Shown: positions 10,021-43,334 of the stretch, in pieces
Numbering within the stretch: position 1 is the first letter of the stretch
Layout: the number at the start of each line of letters is the position of its first letter
DNA from: Nannobrachium achirus
Taxonomy: Eukaryota > Chordata > Actinopteri > Myctophiformes > Myctophidae
Assembly: GCA_963921795.1 (NCBI GenBank)
Contig: OY997657.1
Location: forward strand, 29,023,470-29,087,469
Direction: 5' to 3'
DNA: 64,000 bases
Notes under the pieces: generated by a model
What the model was told of the DNA's origin: nothing
Database searches by the model: none
The model's input: the letters and a program-made list of their open reading frames with translations, nothing else
Position numbers and translations under genes: made by a program

Positions 10021-11971
10021 TCAATGACCTTTACAATGGAGATGAGAGCTAGGTTTCTGTCTAATAGCGATATTTTCCCAGTATCGGCACAGAGAAACGG
10101 GTTCATTGGGTTGACACGCAGGCAGAGAGGAGAACATGTGGATCTTCCATGTGAGCCTTTGTACCTTCCCATTCTTCATCACTTCATGTCACATAATGAG
10201 CTGCACTTCACCCTATAAACCTGCATCAGCAAAAATGGTGGCCATTGAGCCCCTCCTCTATCTGACCTTGCGCTGTCCTTGACCACGAGAAAGAACCACA
10301 GTCCCTTTATCCCCAGTGTAAATGTACAGCTGGAAAGCGAGATAATTAGACATCAATAAAGAACCAGCCAATGTGTCTGCTTCCACTTGGATGTTGGCGT
10401 CCGTTTCAGCGAGGTGATCCTATACATCCTTGTATGATGAATAGGCCGTTTATGTTATCTACACATGGTCCAGAGACCCTGTCACCCTCCCGTTAGCATA
10501 ATACATACAGGTCATATAGATAAACGTTTTTGAAAGGAGAGGATGGCATTGGGGACACAGGAGCCTTGAAGAAGTGCACATGCAGCACGTCACTTCTAAG
10601 TTAAAATGACTGTTAGGATTTTGCTGAATGCTAGTGGAATTCATACCCGAACCCTAACCACACGAACCCTAGCGTCCCTATTCTGGGGTGAACATTTGGT
10701 GAAAATGGTTTGATTGATTGAATATGTTATAGTCACAATGAACAAACAACATTATGTACAGTCGTCACATTTAAGATGCAGCACGGCACAGATACAGTTG
10801 GAACATCCTGCCCAACAGGAACATCCCGAATAAGGCCTTTTACAGTATTTTTTACATCGGAAGAAGTGCTGGCTAGGTGAATTTTCAGGGCTCTTTTGAA
10901 GGAGGCCAGTGATTTACATGTTTTAAGAGAAATCGACAAGGAATTCCATCCACACTTGTGTGGCAGTGTTGTAAAAGGAAAATTTTCCCATATTTGTACT
11001 ATGGGTTTGTATGATCGTTGTGTGCGCTCCCTCTAGTGTTGTATCTGTTTGGTCAGGTATGCGGGCACTGTGGGGGTTGAGGGCAGATTTGCAGATTTGC
11101 ATTGACTGGTGTGGAGCAAAACTAGCAGATGTAGCAAAGAGCCCAGGATTCCAGTCGACTAATTATATAGGTTACTGTAGGTACTGGTAGATAACAGGAT
11201 TGGTAAAGTAGGCTACATGATTTCAACAAGCTAAACCTTTGACAAAAGATCTAATAATTCTACAATTGCTAGTTTGCTACAAATTGCCACAGAACCTGAA
11301 TATCCAGTCATTTTGGGGCTTAACAAGAAGTTGAAGGCACTTTTACATCAAGTTGCCCAGATGTCCCTAGTTCCCACCTATCCTGTATTCTTGAGGTATA
11401 GAGCGCAAAGAGCCACTTGTTTATTGCATTTGTCTTTAGGAATTCCTGAATATTGCTTGATTGAAACATTGAACACAAACAAGTGGAGGATTTTACCGGT
11501 GTGTGGACCGTATTTTCTTTTATGTTGCTCTTACGACACTGAAGTGGATGTGCTTGCATATCTTATCTAATGTAAATGTACCACATACTGTATATAGTGA
11601 CACTGCCACATAAATGTGTGAAAGGGTATACCGTATTTCCTGTCTATACTTAGTGATTTCAAAGGGAAAATATTGGTTAAAAAGATGTATAAATATTAAA
11701 CACCTAAATAATTTGTTGTTTTATTTTGATGAAGATATCCCTTCATTCTCTGTTGTCAGGTTTCATTTCATAGGGGGAGCTGTGGGGAAAAGCAGCACAT
11801 GAAATATACACTGGTATAAAAGTCCCATAGTCACAGGCAGGCGAGGTATGGACACAAAAACGTGCCACCAACACGTGCTAAAAATGGCAACAGATGGACA
11901 TGCTCTAGCAGTTTAATGGGTGGCACTGGCAATATAGGCTATTATGCAAGTTCTCGAAGAATTAGAATGCA
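10021..11971. other. intergenic, no gene recognised
   Basis: Several open frames of 60-98 codons occur, but none shows splice-site context, domain content or continuity that would support a gene. No clear repeat structure was recognised. Confidence 0.45.
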
Positions 11972-12123
11972 GGGGATGCCTGCTGGTCTAGCGGTCCAGG
12001 CGCATACCACATAGGCTCTGATGGATATCAGTGTGTCACGGTTTCGAATCCCAATCCCGACAACCCTTGCCACGTGTCATTCCCCATCTCTCTCCCCATT
12101 TCCTGTCAGAAGCCCTTTTTTTT
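11972..12123 (+). mobile_element. tRNA-derived SINE
   Basis: Internal RNA polymerase III promoter parts are present: an A-box-like TCTAGCGGTCCAGG (about 11988) and a B box GGTTTCGAATCC (12040-12051). Unrelated sequence and a T-rich end follow. A short direct repeat AATGCA flanks it. The tRNA-like head does not form a convincing cloverleaf, so it is a retroposon, not a tRNA gene. It resembles the better-preserved copy at 60652-60821. Confidence 0.65.
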
Positions 12124-13306
12124 AATGCAACAGGCCTAAATTTATCGTTGGTCTAAAATCTGTTCTTGACATATTGTTTCCTATGTTAATGAATTCTAAA
12201 AACATCTACATTCTTAACTTTATTTCAGTATGAGAAACTTTGACTGACACTCAACAGCAATTTGGCTCTTCATAATAGGGGTGAACATTTTCAATACTAT
12301 GACTAATCAAGTTAGTCAATAATTTGAAACAATTACTGCCTGCTGTTACACAGCAGTGCATCTTTCTCGTCTTCAGTACAGCTCTCGACTTGATCTTCCT
12401 ATAAAAACTGTCTGCAAGAACTCAAACCATGTTTTCTGACCTGATTATGACATATATGTCATTTGTCAGTTTTCCTGCAAGGATTTAAATGAAATGATCT
12501 CCCCCTAAGCTTCCCATTAATAATAATAATAATGATGCTGTCTATAATCGGTAACCAATCCAATCAGAAGTGCCATTATAAAGTAGTTCAATCACAATCA
12601 CTGTTGATAACCATGCAATTATAGCAATTATTGAACCATTCTCCCCCGTTGCCAGACATAATGGTGACAGGCAGCTTTGTCATCTCTCCACTGTTTGACG
12701 GCAGGCATGCGGTGCCTTAAAGGCCTCCAGGCTTGACTCTCACAATCCTCCTCCTACCCCTTTTCTCCTAATTATCCACCTGTCACTGCCAGTACATTCA
12801 CACTTCTCCTTTTCACTCTGAACACTGCGTTTGAAGTTGTAAATAAGGGGGGTACCATAGTCAGAACACAGAATCCTGCCAATTTTGAGTCAGGGTTGTT
12901 TCCTGTCTGTGGAATAACACGTCTAGCTGTATTATAATGCAGTGCCTGAGCGTCGCTTTGCCAGACTCTGGAATACTTTGTTGCTTTGATAACACTGGAC
13001 AGTGACACATCATCACTGGGATATTTTTGGTTAAAACGTAATAAGAAGAAGAAAACAAGCTTTTCCTTCTCACTTATTTGAACCTCAGTGTAGATACATT
13101 TTGTGGACACAGTAAACAGTCTACAGGCTCAGCCCTGGCTGTAACCCAGTCAACAGGCATGGGTGATTTATGACAGCTCCCTTAGGAACAATGTTATAGC
13201 ATATCAGAGCCTTATCAAAGCCAGTGACAGAGACTCTGGATGTTAAATGTTTTCTTTTTTGCTAAGGGTATTTAAAAAAAAAATCACACTCGTGTGAACT
13301 GAGCGG
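12124..13306. other. intergenic, nothing recognised
   Basis: AT-rich DNA with a short (TAA)n stretch near 12520. Overlapping frames on the minus strand at 12772-13110 have no recognisable domain. No gene is supported. Confidence 0.45.
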
Positions 13307-13307
13307 T

Positions 13308-13376
<69 letters not shown>

Positions 13377-13510
13377 AACAGCGCCCCTCCCTTAACATGT
13401 GTGGTCAGAAAAGGTTACTGCAGGGCCAGGCTACGGACACGGAGACATACATACATACAGACAGACAGACAAACAGACAAACAGACAAACAGACAGACAG
13501 ACAGACCCAC
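13307..13510. repeat. (GT)n followed by (ACAG/ACAA)n
   Basis: A GT tract at 13307-13374, then an ACAG/ACAA tetranucleotide tract at about 13453-13505. Frames translating to Cys-Val or Gln-Thr repeats here are artefacts. Confidence 0.95.
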
Positions 13511-13784
13511 ACACACGGCCACGTATAGGAGCGTTGTGACCACCGCTCAAAAAAGTTTTGCCTCTGCCGGGGACAGCAGTGGCCGGAGGTATCTCTGGTA
13601 TGGCCTCAGGGAATTTCTTCAAATTTGGCACAAACGCCTACTTGGACTCAACACAAAAAACTCAAACTAAATTGTTAGATTTTGGTGGTCAAAGGTCTAG
13701 GTCACTGTGACCTCATCATTTCCATCCAATTCCCACAATCTCAGTTACCGCCTGGAGGGATTTTCATTACAACCTGTCACACTA

Positions 13785-13975
13785 AACAAAAAGGGTGCTA
13801 AATAGCACTAAAATTGGTTCTTTGGCTTATTAGGAACCTCTTTTGGTGCTATATACAGTATACCTAAAGGTGCTATATAGCACCATTTGCAAATAGTGCT
13901 ATAGAACCATTAGAGGTACACTCAGGTAAACTCAGTAGAGAACCTCAGAGTCCAAAGAACCATACTGTAAGGTTA
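13785..13975. mobile_element. MITE-like GGTGCTATATAGCACC repeat
   Basis: Several copies of a GTGCTATATAGCAC-type palindrome and paired GGTTCTTTGG/CCAAAGAACC ends suggest a fish MITE of the kind widespread in teleosts. Boundaries are approximate. Confidence 0.45.
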
Positions 13976-13999
13976 ACAAGTACGGCAGTGATGCTAGTA

Positions 14000-16900
14000 G
14001 CAACTCAACCATATAAGTGAGGTACCACTATTTTATTGTGAGGATGTCGAGTAGCCACTACAACATCTACATTTCCTGGTATAAATTTGTACAGAGGTTT
14101 AACACAGACACTGATTTGGGGGATTGAAAAGGCCAATTGATTGCTCTGCACCCAATCATGATTGTCTGATCCCCATCAAGTGTCTCTTTTGTTGGTGTGG
14201 TCTCTACGAGAGACCAGTGTTTGTTTGTTCATTTTGATAAAGGCCAGCAGGCCGAAACGTCAACAAATTAAAAAGAACTTCATAAATATGGAGCCAGAGT
14301 GTGTAACCTTTTCTCCTTTTAAAAAACAGTTTGTTTCCTGTAGTCCTCACCACAGCCACTGGTGTGCATTACCTTTTCCACTATAGTAAGTAGCATAAGA
14401 TAACATAAATAATTTGTACAACACAACGAGGCATAATGAGACCGAGGCATCATTGTTAAATGTCACCTCAGCCTCAGATCAATGCAGATCATTATGAATG
14501 TGTTCACATTTGACTTTCAGGTCACACATTCCCACACGTGCCTCTTGCCATGGTACAGTATGTCACGTGAGGGAGGACCTGTGGACACAGCTTGGCCTCC
14601 AAATATGAGCTCTGCTCTGCCCCTCCCTCCCCCTTCTGTTTCCCTGGCTAGTGGAGATAGACAGCCGACAGGTATGACGCTATAAGCACACATGCCAGGG
14701 AGAGAGAGGCAGGGAGGATTAGATGCTTTTGGAAAGAGATACAGGTCTGGCAGGAGTTTCAAGGACAGTCTGATTGAGATAGTGGAGATGGTGACAGGTA
14801 GACAGACGGGATGGTCCGCAACGCAGGCAGACGGGTACCTTACAAAGGGATGGAGGAAGATTGATAGGGAGGCAGATACAAGAGGGGTCCATCTCAAGTC
14901 AGCATTCTGCAACATGCGAAGGGTCAATTACATAACAATATATACTCTGTTGCCTAATTACCAAAAGGCTGATGAGGCTAAAACCTTGACAAAACAATAG
15001 GAGCAAAGTCAATTCAAGTCTGGAGAACACTGATTTGCAGTATGACATATGGGTATCAGAATGGGCAGTTCTTGTCTTTTAGGATCTAACAATGCTACTA
15101 ATGAACGACCGAATGTCTGTCTGTCCAATGTCTGTCTGATATAAACGCATGCTGACATCACTGACTCTAAACAGTACCCAAATTTGGAGATAACTGACAT
15201 CACTGATACCGTCACCTGTACTGCGCATGCGTCGTCGCCATGGTAACAGCCGCATGCTGAAACAGTGCCCAAATTTGGAGATGACTGACATCACTGATAT
15301 GTCTGGGTTCTCCAACATTACTTCTGAGACTCCTACATTCAATCCCATGGTATGTTTGAATGGGCAATGACTAGTTTTACTTATTTTATATTGAACACAA
15401 CATCTACTGCAGTGGAAGATTGACATGGGGGCGGGGACGAGACACTGCCATGTAGGCAAATGCTAATTCCACAATGTTGCATACTGTATTCAACAAATTG
15501 CATTGTACACAAATTGTATTGTACACTTTGATCCAGTTCCTTATATCGAATTATCGACATCATGTAAGTCCACAGAGTGACTGCCGACAGACGACTGCTT
15601 GCCAGCCGCTGCCCGCTACACTATTGATGACATCGATTGGCAGTCTGGGGACATAAATAAACAGACAAAACCATTTTATGTTGTAAACCAAATAACAGCG
15701 ACAGTGTCAAGGTTAAATCCCACGGTCAATCCATCATGAATGAGCTATTAATGGGGAAAGAAAGGTGATGTGAGGATGAGCTACTGTAGAGGGAAACATT
15801 TGATATTTTAAGAGAGGGGAGAGGGGGCAGTTGGAGGTCATCAATCGCCATATTGAAGTAAAGAGGGAGGTGAGTCCCCCAATGCCATTTCTATCCAATG
15901 CCATTTGTTATTCTCCCTACACTGGGCTGCCACCCTGATTCATTTATTTTTGTGGCACCATCATTGAGGCTATTTTATTGCCGGCTGACAAACACACTTT
16001 AACGCACGTGACAGTGGCTCCGTGCCAGACTGACACACAGCCCATGGGGTCCATTTCACTTCGTGAATTCGGCAACACGCAAGGAGTCACTTACATAACA
16101 ACATACTGTATATTCTGTTGTCTAATTATTACCCAAAGGCTGTACAGTAGGCTATCAAGTCAGCTGTGACGTGCTACTATTATGTCTGGTGTAATCTCAT
16201 TGTAAAATAAAAGAAAATAATTGCCGTTGGGTTACCAGATTGTGTTTGATATGGCTAACACCAGGAGAAAATAATCTATCATTAAGTGATGGGATAGTTC
16301 TGAAGCCTGTTCTGTAGCCTCATTCCTTTTGATTTGAGCACAAGCATCTCCACAATACTTGGCATGGAAAGCAGGGTTATTTGCATGGGTTCTGGTCCTC
16401 AAAGCTGTCCATTTCATATGGGAGAAATTTCAGTATTATAGGTTAGTAATGTTAATGACTGGATTTGAAGTAATGGTTTCAGTTGGATTTCAACTAAAAT
16501 ATGTCGATGTTGTTATACAGTATACTGTATGTACTGTAATAAAGCAACAGCCAAGTACAAACAAACAACTTTCTTTATAATATTTATTCCCAGAAAAGGC
16601 ACTCCTTTTTCCTTCCACGAAATAAACTGTCTGCAAGGTCGTGTTGTTAGTAATGATGACATGGTTAGGTTAATGTTAATAATATCAGAAGCACAGGTTA
16701 CAAGTACATCCAATATCTACATGATCAGAATTCACTGTTAGAAATGTGTTTATTGCAAGCCATACATCTTTTAGTAGTAGACATTGGTTAGCAGTATTAG
16801 TACCTGTTATCGTAATTGAGAAGGTATAAATCGTTTAACCACATACTTTCATAATCCCGGTTCTGTGATGTCATACAACGGTGTCGCACTGCTGTTTGAA

Positions 16901-17170
16901 CTTAACTAAGAATAACACATTCCAAGGTGAACAGACAGACATTTTTACCTTCGATGAGGAGTGTTCCTGAAGTGAGTGTATACTTGAAATGTGAATACAT
17001 GACTGTGTTCATAAAAAAAAAAGAAAACATTTTATACATAAATGTAACATGATCATTTTAAATCACATTTCTTGTCTTCATCGCATGAAAATTCGAATTA
17101 AGTGTTGGGATGATATAAAATGGAGTACAAAGATGAAAAACATGCTTGGTGAATTAAAGAAAACAACAGT
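14000..17170. other. intergenic between gpr65 and the kcnk10 3' end
   Basis: No gene is supported. Positions 15148-15300 contain two diverged copies of a ~50-bp unit (sharing CCCAAATTTGGAGAT) on either side of an NRF1/X-box cluster, which is listed separately. The rest is unremarkable. Confidence 0.45.
15222..15247. promoter_or_regulatory. orphan NRF1-like site next to a perfect RFX X-box
   Basis: TGCGCATGCG (15222-15231) matches the NRF1 consensus. GTCGCCATGGTAAC (15234-15247) fits the RFX X-box pattern GTNRCC-N2-RGYAAC. No gene start is visible beside them. They may be part of a repeat or a distal element. Confidence 0.4.
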
Positions 17171-17177
17171 ATCACAT

Positions 17178-17183
17178 TCTTTA
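17178..17183 (-). terminator. kcnk10: candidate kcnk10 poly(A) signal
   Basis: AATAAA on the minus strand about 0.8 kb beyond the kcnk10 stop. The 3' UTR would then run from 17977 to about 17160. It was chosen only by position and motif. Confidence 0.3.
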
Positions 17184-17977
17184 TTCAAGTCCAAGTCTCC
17201 TTGATGACATTAATGGTAACTAGAGTCACAGCCAAAAGAATTACAGAACTACCATGTTTTTTTTTCAATGAAGCTAACAATCATGCCATGAAAGGTGATT
17301 AACAGTGGTAGTAGGGGATTCATTCCATCACCCTTTAAATCATATCATATCAGAGAATTCCTCTCCTGCCTCTGGTGAACAATACCAATAGGTATGAAAT
17401 GGAGAAGTACATTTTCATGTTGAAAAACCTACAAACCGTCGTAGTACAACTATTACTCCAAGCTTTCAAGTTACGTTTATTTCAGTAAATGGCTACAGAG
17501 CAGCAGGTCTGTGACAGAACTTCCATGCACAATCAAGGTGAATAGTTCATTTCTTAGGAGCTCTTATAATACAGCAGCATAGTCACATCATATGTAGGAG
17601 TAATCGGCTCAGCTCTCACTATTAAAAAATAACAGAGCAGTTGAACATTGTCTTTGCCCAGATGTGTTTCATTCAAACCGCTGGAGGCAAAAGAAGGTGG
17701 GGTGCTGGCAAGAGATGTCCTTTGAGACAAGGAAAGTTATTTTTATATATGTTATTTTACAGCACAGTATGGTCCAGGAAATTAGGTATTTCACCTCTAT
17801 CCTTCTTTGTCTTTCATTCTTTTTTGGCAATACTATATATCCTCAGATGATTATGGCACAGGGACCATAAACTTGCCCTTGGGCAAATCCCAAAAGTGTA
17901 TAGGACACAGAAAGGCACAGTGCAAGATATTTAAAAAGGACCTTGCTCTCCCTAAGTATCTTACATTGTGTCTCTCT

Positions 17978-34030
<16,053 letters not shown>

Positions 34031-35958
34031 CTGGGAGAAGAGAGAGGGAGACAGATAGAAAAGGTGGTGAATGCGGGTCAATCATTCATGCTGGAGGTCT
34101 TGATTGATGACCGCATTTAAGGAATATGGGCTCTGAGAATTATATTGAAATATAGGAAATAGTAAACTTGGGGCGTCTGGATTAAGCAGGGGTTGGCTTG
34201 ACCGGGCACGCTATCCAATATAACTGGTTGGGTAGGGGAATCTCTGTCACTGCAAATAGTAACTCTTAACAGGTTGGTCAGAGCGCCTGTTCAGTGGAAG
34301 TGGGAAGGAAAACGCGTTTCCTCTGCATGCTCTATGGCCAGGGTTCCCCAGGGGGACCCCAGGAAATGACTGACAGGAACCAAATGGACCCTTATCTGTA
34401 ATTCTGAGAGTCTACAAATTGACCCTTACAGCTCAATTTGGTTCAGGTAAATTAAAACTGGGGACCCAATTTTGCACATGACTTAACTCAAGACCTGCAA
34501 CCAATGCTGTTTGGCCACTCAAAATAGCAAAACAGCATTGGCCACGTCTCCAGGTCTGAAGTTAAGTCATAAGACCTTGTACTTAAAACATGCAAAATAG
34601 GACCCTGCATGGGGATTTAACAATGGACACCGAGCAGCTGTGCTGCTAAAACATGTGCTGTTTGTTTTGTTATTTTATGAGTTTCTTTTCTCAATTGATC
34701 ATCTATTAACTTTTGTTTGTATTTTAAGTTGGAATGGAGATGGAGGGAGAAAGGGGAACAAACTATAATCAAACTGTTATTTTGTCGTAGCATTTTACAC
34801 TTAATATAGACATGTATTATATACCGACAGTATGGCTATCCTATCCGCATTGAGTTGAGTTGTGTCTGATCGCAATCTCTCTTTGTTGCACTGATCTGTC
34901 ATTTTTGCACAACCCTCCCCATGGCCTCAGCAAAAACGTTATTCCAACAACGTACAGTACCATAGGGGATATGGAAATGTCTACATCCCAGCAGGCAAGT
35001 GATAAAAACCATAAGTCTCCTCAATTGCAGCCCCTCAGTCCCCAGCTTGGAGGTAATATTATATTCCCCAGTCTACAAAGCAAAATCCTGAGTGTTAATT
35101 CAACTCTGAAACTGTAAGAACTGTCTGTTTCAATTTATTTCCATTTGGCATCACGTTTCCAAGACAAGCAAAGCCTCGGGACCATAAAAACGTGACACTT
35201 AAAAAATGAAAAACCTCCCCATATCATAGGAAACCAGGATGCAATCTCTCTAATAGACCATATAGAGTGGGGTAAGTGCCACTTTGGGTCATTGGTTTCC
35301 CGAAATCGCCCGTGAAATAAATGCATGCAAGATGGCGTAGGTCATCCAAGGTGGGGGACAGCACCAAGGAGGAAGCCATATTTAGATCCTCTTATGTATG
35401 TAAAGCATTCTATAAGCTTTTCAGAGCCCACAAGTTGTCACCAGTGAGGCTCCCACCCCTCTAAAAAGAAGTGCACAAAGTGCTAATTAAGATTAGCACT
35501 TTGTGCCAATGGAGATAGACTGTGAAGGATTGTGGCCAACAATGATGCAAGTGCAACCCAATCACCACTTGATATGTGAAGTGTAAAAAGCAGCGCTCAC
35601 AGAGAGCAGGACACACACTGCCTGACACACACAGCCCCTCATACTGTTCACCCCCACCCTGATGAGTCAAGGACATCCAGGAAGTCTGTGATTCTCTTAC
35701 GGGAGCAATACATCTTGTTGACTGGGCGATATTGACAAACTATATTACAATATTTTTGGCCAAGTACCTTGATGTAATTTGATGCCATTCTGGATAACGA
35801 CGAATGCTTTACATGACAGACATATCAAAATGCATGATGACAATAACCAGCATCATAATCATAATTAAAAAATAAACATGTGGGAGATGTCTGCACGCTT
35901 CAGCCAGCAGTCAGGCAAAAGGACTCATTGGTGCTCAACAAGGACGAAATGTATCAAA
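34031..35958. other. region between kcnk10 exon 2 and upstream, repeat remnants
   Basis: About 34340-34600 is a diverged hAT-like remnant (CCAGGGTTCCCCAGGGGGAC and an internal inverted pair around ATGCTGTTTTGC). A missing kcnk10 first exon is expected somewhere from here to about 43 kb, but I could not identify one with a good donor in the needed phase. Confidence 0.4.
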
Positions 35959-36186
35959 AAGACATATTACCTGGGCACTTCAAAAATGACTACCCAGATA
36001 AAAAAGGATGGAGCACTCAACTGGTCTGCACGTTCATTTATTAGAGCGACAGAGGACTCTGAGGAAGACTAAACGTCGAAACGTCAGTCACCCTGTCGCT
36101 CTAATAAATGAACGTGCAGACCAGTTGAGTGCTCCATCCTTTTTTATCTGGGTAGTCATTTTTGAAGTGCCCAGGTAATATGTCTT
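35959..36186. repeat. perfect 94-bp-arm palindrome
   Basis: 35959-36052 and 36093-36186 are exact reverse complements with a 40-nt loop that includes GTCGAAACGTCAG. With no mismatch in 94 bp, the structure is very young or kept uniform by conversion. Confidence 0.93.
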
Positions 36187-37481
36187 AAAAAATAAACATA
36201 TTATGACAACCACATTTCCAGATGCTATTGTCTCATATCATATTATTGATTATATCGATATATCACCAAGCTTGAAATACTAATATTGTGATATTTATAT
36301 TTCATTGGCCTGTTTTATAGGCCTAGAGTGAATTCTTGGTCCATAATGTTTTAGCATTTTTTGGGGCAAATAAAAACCTGGGTTTCCAGCTACAACTCCT
36401 GTTTCCTCATTGCTCCACACTGCTTGGTCCCTAACATCACAAGTGAATCAATTAAAGCAATTATGGCAGGAGCAAAGAAGATTCAACATTGGCATTTTGA
36501 ACTATCCATGACTTACGGTGCCAGGGAGCTATTTTTAGCGCATGAGCGCGGCGAAGTAGAGGAGGAGTGTACTCTAATAGTACACTATCCTCTCTACTCT
36601 AGCGAGGACTATAATTCTGATGGACGTTATAGAACATTTACTGATGAAACCCTTCCTCATTGCAAATGTAAATTGGGTCAAGTTCATGACTGACTAACAA
36701 TGACATTAATTGCTTTTCAACTCAACTTTAATTGAATGAAACTGAATGAAATCGAATAAATCAACCCCATGGAGAGTCTATAGCCTAATAACATACATCA
36801 CAGCAGAGGACATCAGAAAACTGTATTTACATGATCACATTCTTCCGTTTTCAGCCCAGATGTGCAGGGCAAATCAAAGGACCAGCTGTATAATAAATAT
36901 AGACTGTTCATTCCAAACCATGGCACGCCAACATTGATGAGTTTTCAATTCAAATGTAATGAGATACGCTGCATTCGTGTAAAACTGTATTCAACCCACT
37001 GAAGCCACTTATTGATTTTGGGAAATTAGATTAGTCTGTGCAGAGAGTAATGCTTTTAGCAGATAGTAGCCTAGTCTCTCAGTCCTCTGCCAGACGCTAT
37101 ATGCCTCCTGTAAGCCTTGCCATGCATACCAGATGAATGTCTGACTGCATGGTATCCTTGTTATCCATAAAATATAGTTATTTTTATTCCATAAAGAACA
37201 AGTGTTGGAGTGGGGGCTAAAAACACACACTGTAGTCTATATCAAGACAGGTGTTTGTTCAAACCGAAACACTTGAAAAGTGTTGCATCTCACACCTTGA
37301 GCAAACAGCTTGCTGTGATAAGGCTCTATTTTCAGCTGGCATCCCGAATAACAACTGGAAATTATTCTGTTATTATTCGGGATGCCAGCTTAAAATATAG
37401 ATGGTCTAAACAGACTATAATGCCTAAAACCATAACCAGTTGTGAGCAATTCTTAAATGAATAAACACAAGATCATCCTAG
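36187..37481. other. non-genic, nothing recognised
   Basis: AT-rich DNA without recognised exons or transposon ends. An inverted pair around GGCATCCCGAATAACA (37339) and TGTTATTATTCGGGATGCC (37370) forms a small hairpin. Confidence 0.45.
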
Positions 37482-37811
37482 CATTGTTTCTCAAAGTGGG
37501 GTCCGGGGACCCCCAGGGGTCCTTGTGGGAATTCCAGGGGGTCCCAGGCTAAATGATTGTTAGGAACCAAATGGACCCTTATGGGTATCTGAAAGTGTAC
37601 AAATGGAACCAAATGGACCCATTTGTACACTCTCAGAGTTAAATTAACATTCATTTTACAAACTGGGGGTCCTTGAAATTAAAATGATTGAAAATCACTG
37701 CTATACCGTACAAATCTTCTCTTATGAGGGTCTCTGTCTATCTTTTCAAATGGGGGTCCAAGGGCTAATATGTGTGGGGGTCCTTGATATGAAAAAGTTT
37801 GAGAACCACTG
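37482..37811. mobile_element. hAT MITE remnant
   Basis: The ends CATTGTTTCTCAAAGTGGG and the complement of CAGTGGTTCTCAAACTTTT bound a 330-bp unit with internal GGGGTCC words, related to the 2959 family. No target duplication remains. Confidence 0.55.
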
Positions 37812-41467
<3,656 letters not shown>

Positions 41468-41539
<72 letters not shown>

Positions 41540-41617
41540 GGTGTGTGCGTGTGCGCGTGTCGTGTGTGTGCGTGCGTGCGTGCGTGTGCGTGTGTGTGCG
41601 TGTGTGTGTGTGTGTGT

Positions 41618-41681
<64 letters not shown>
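41468..41681. repeat. (TG)n microsatellite with TGCG variants
   Basis: More than 200 bp of TG with CG-containing variants in the middle. Confidence 0.96.
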
Positions 41682-41683
<2 letters not shown>

Positions 41684-41933
41684 GAACGGGAGGGAGTGAT
41701 GACATGATGCAGTCCTGAACCCAACATGGCCTTATACTGAATGATGTCTCTTTCTCTCCTTCACTTCTCTCAGTAAGAGAACAGAGGATAATGAGATGGC
41801 ATCATTGCCTGGGGATGAAGGAGATGAGGTGAGCACCAGATGAAAATGTCTAGCAGGTGGTTACATGGCAGGAGAACGTGCAGTTGTTCCTGGGTTCAGT
41901 TTGAGTCTAGACACATTTGTTTCTTAACCACTT

Positions 41934-42063
41934 CAGCCCTATGACAAATAGAGAAAATATCTGATCTGGCTAAAAATGTGTTGCCTTGCGGTGCGCTGTG
42001 AGCTTGCAGATTGACATTTTAGAAAAGGATTTTACTTCAAAAATAGATAGGGAAAGTGGTTAA
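41934..42063. mobile_element. TTAA-flanked MITE, 130 bp
   Basis: TTAACCACTT at the left and AAGTGGTTAA at the right, with a degenerate hairpin core (GTGAGCTTGCAGATTG). TTAA at both ends fits piggyBac-type insertion; the superfamily is inferred. Confidence 0.65.
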
Positions 42064-43334
42064 TTGCACCTGCATGGTACTTCTTTGTGGCTATATGGCA
42101 TTCATCACCTTCGCCACTGCATCGCCATAAGCATCATCTCTTGATAACCAGAAATGGATGAGGCCTGCATTAGATGTACATGAGCTTCCAGGCCATCAAT
42201 AACCCCTTACGAGAAAAGACGCTTACAGTGATTTGTTTGGCAAAGAACTTTAATGACCAACGCTAAGGATATGAGGTAATAGTTAACTGTAAATAACTCA
42301 GGTAAATGGGCTTAATCACACAATGCTTTCAGGAGAATTAAGAATGAATCACGACTCTCCAGAAACCAAGATGGAATCCAAGTGTTTCCAGTCTGTGATT
42401 AATTAAAGAGAAACATGGTATCCGATAGCCTATGCTAGCCTACTTGATAGACATTTATTTATTGGTAGTACTTTTTGAAAAAAGAAGAAAAACTAAAATA
42501 AACATTTTATCAACACAACATGGGGGTCCGCAGTCAAATATCCTATGTTAATTCATGGGCTCCACAGGGGGGCATTGGGGGGCAATGCCCAGTGCCCACC
42601 CAGATTAGACTTTGTGCCCTCCCACTCAGATTGGCCAGTCACCACCATTATTTTAAGATGTTTTACAGGTGTTAATTATATATATTATATATGTTTTGTT
42701 ATGTGATTATTATAAATATACATTTTCAAATTAATTAATAGTCTAATGAAAATGCAATAAATAAAAGGTAGCCTACACTGGCACTGCACCAAGTTGTTTT
42801 TGTTTTGATGTCTATTCCTGTGTTGTTGTGCATGCAAATTCAAATATGAGAAAACGTGTAATGGACTAGCTCGTCTCAAAACGCTGCAAAAATCGGCTTG
42901 CTGGGGTATGTTGAAAAATGAAGTGCCACCTTTGGAAAATTGAAGGCCCCCCCACTGATTATTCCCTGGAGCCACCACTGTTCATGGGGGTCCCCGGTTC
43001 CATGACTAAAAAAAGAAAAAAAAAACACTTGTTAGTTGAATGACAACACCAAGTCCAGACTCTTCTAAATGGGTTCCCAAACTTTTTTGTCTCCCCTCTA
43101 CATTCATTTTCACTCCCAGCACCTTATAGTCTATTTATGGCATATTTTAGGCTACCGGCTTTAACATAACAGTAGCCGATGATCTAAAGTTAACATTTCT
43201 AAATGAAAAGTATTAAACCTTTTGTCAATAATTATAAGGTGATGACATCTGAACGAATTCGTGTTTTATTAGGCATATAATTCACATTACTTGGCACCAG
43301 CGCTGCATTTGATAACTTATCTTGCACGGTTCTA
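42064..43334. other. intergenic, nothing firm
   Basis: AT-rich sequence with no gene. Around 42550-42980 a stretch resembling degraded repeat sequence (GGGGGGCATTGGGGGGCA) occurs. Confidence 0.4.

Noticed and set aside
35135..35326. Possible kcnk10 first exon (NDPK stretch in a minus-strand frame)
   Set aside because: Resemblance to the VNWDPK end is superficial; no suitable donor or phase.
36361..36693. 110-codon frame
   Set aside because: No recognisable domain, AT-rich and without splice support.
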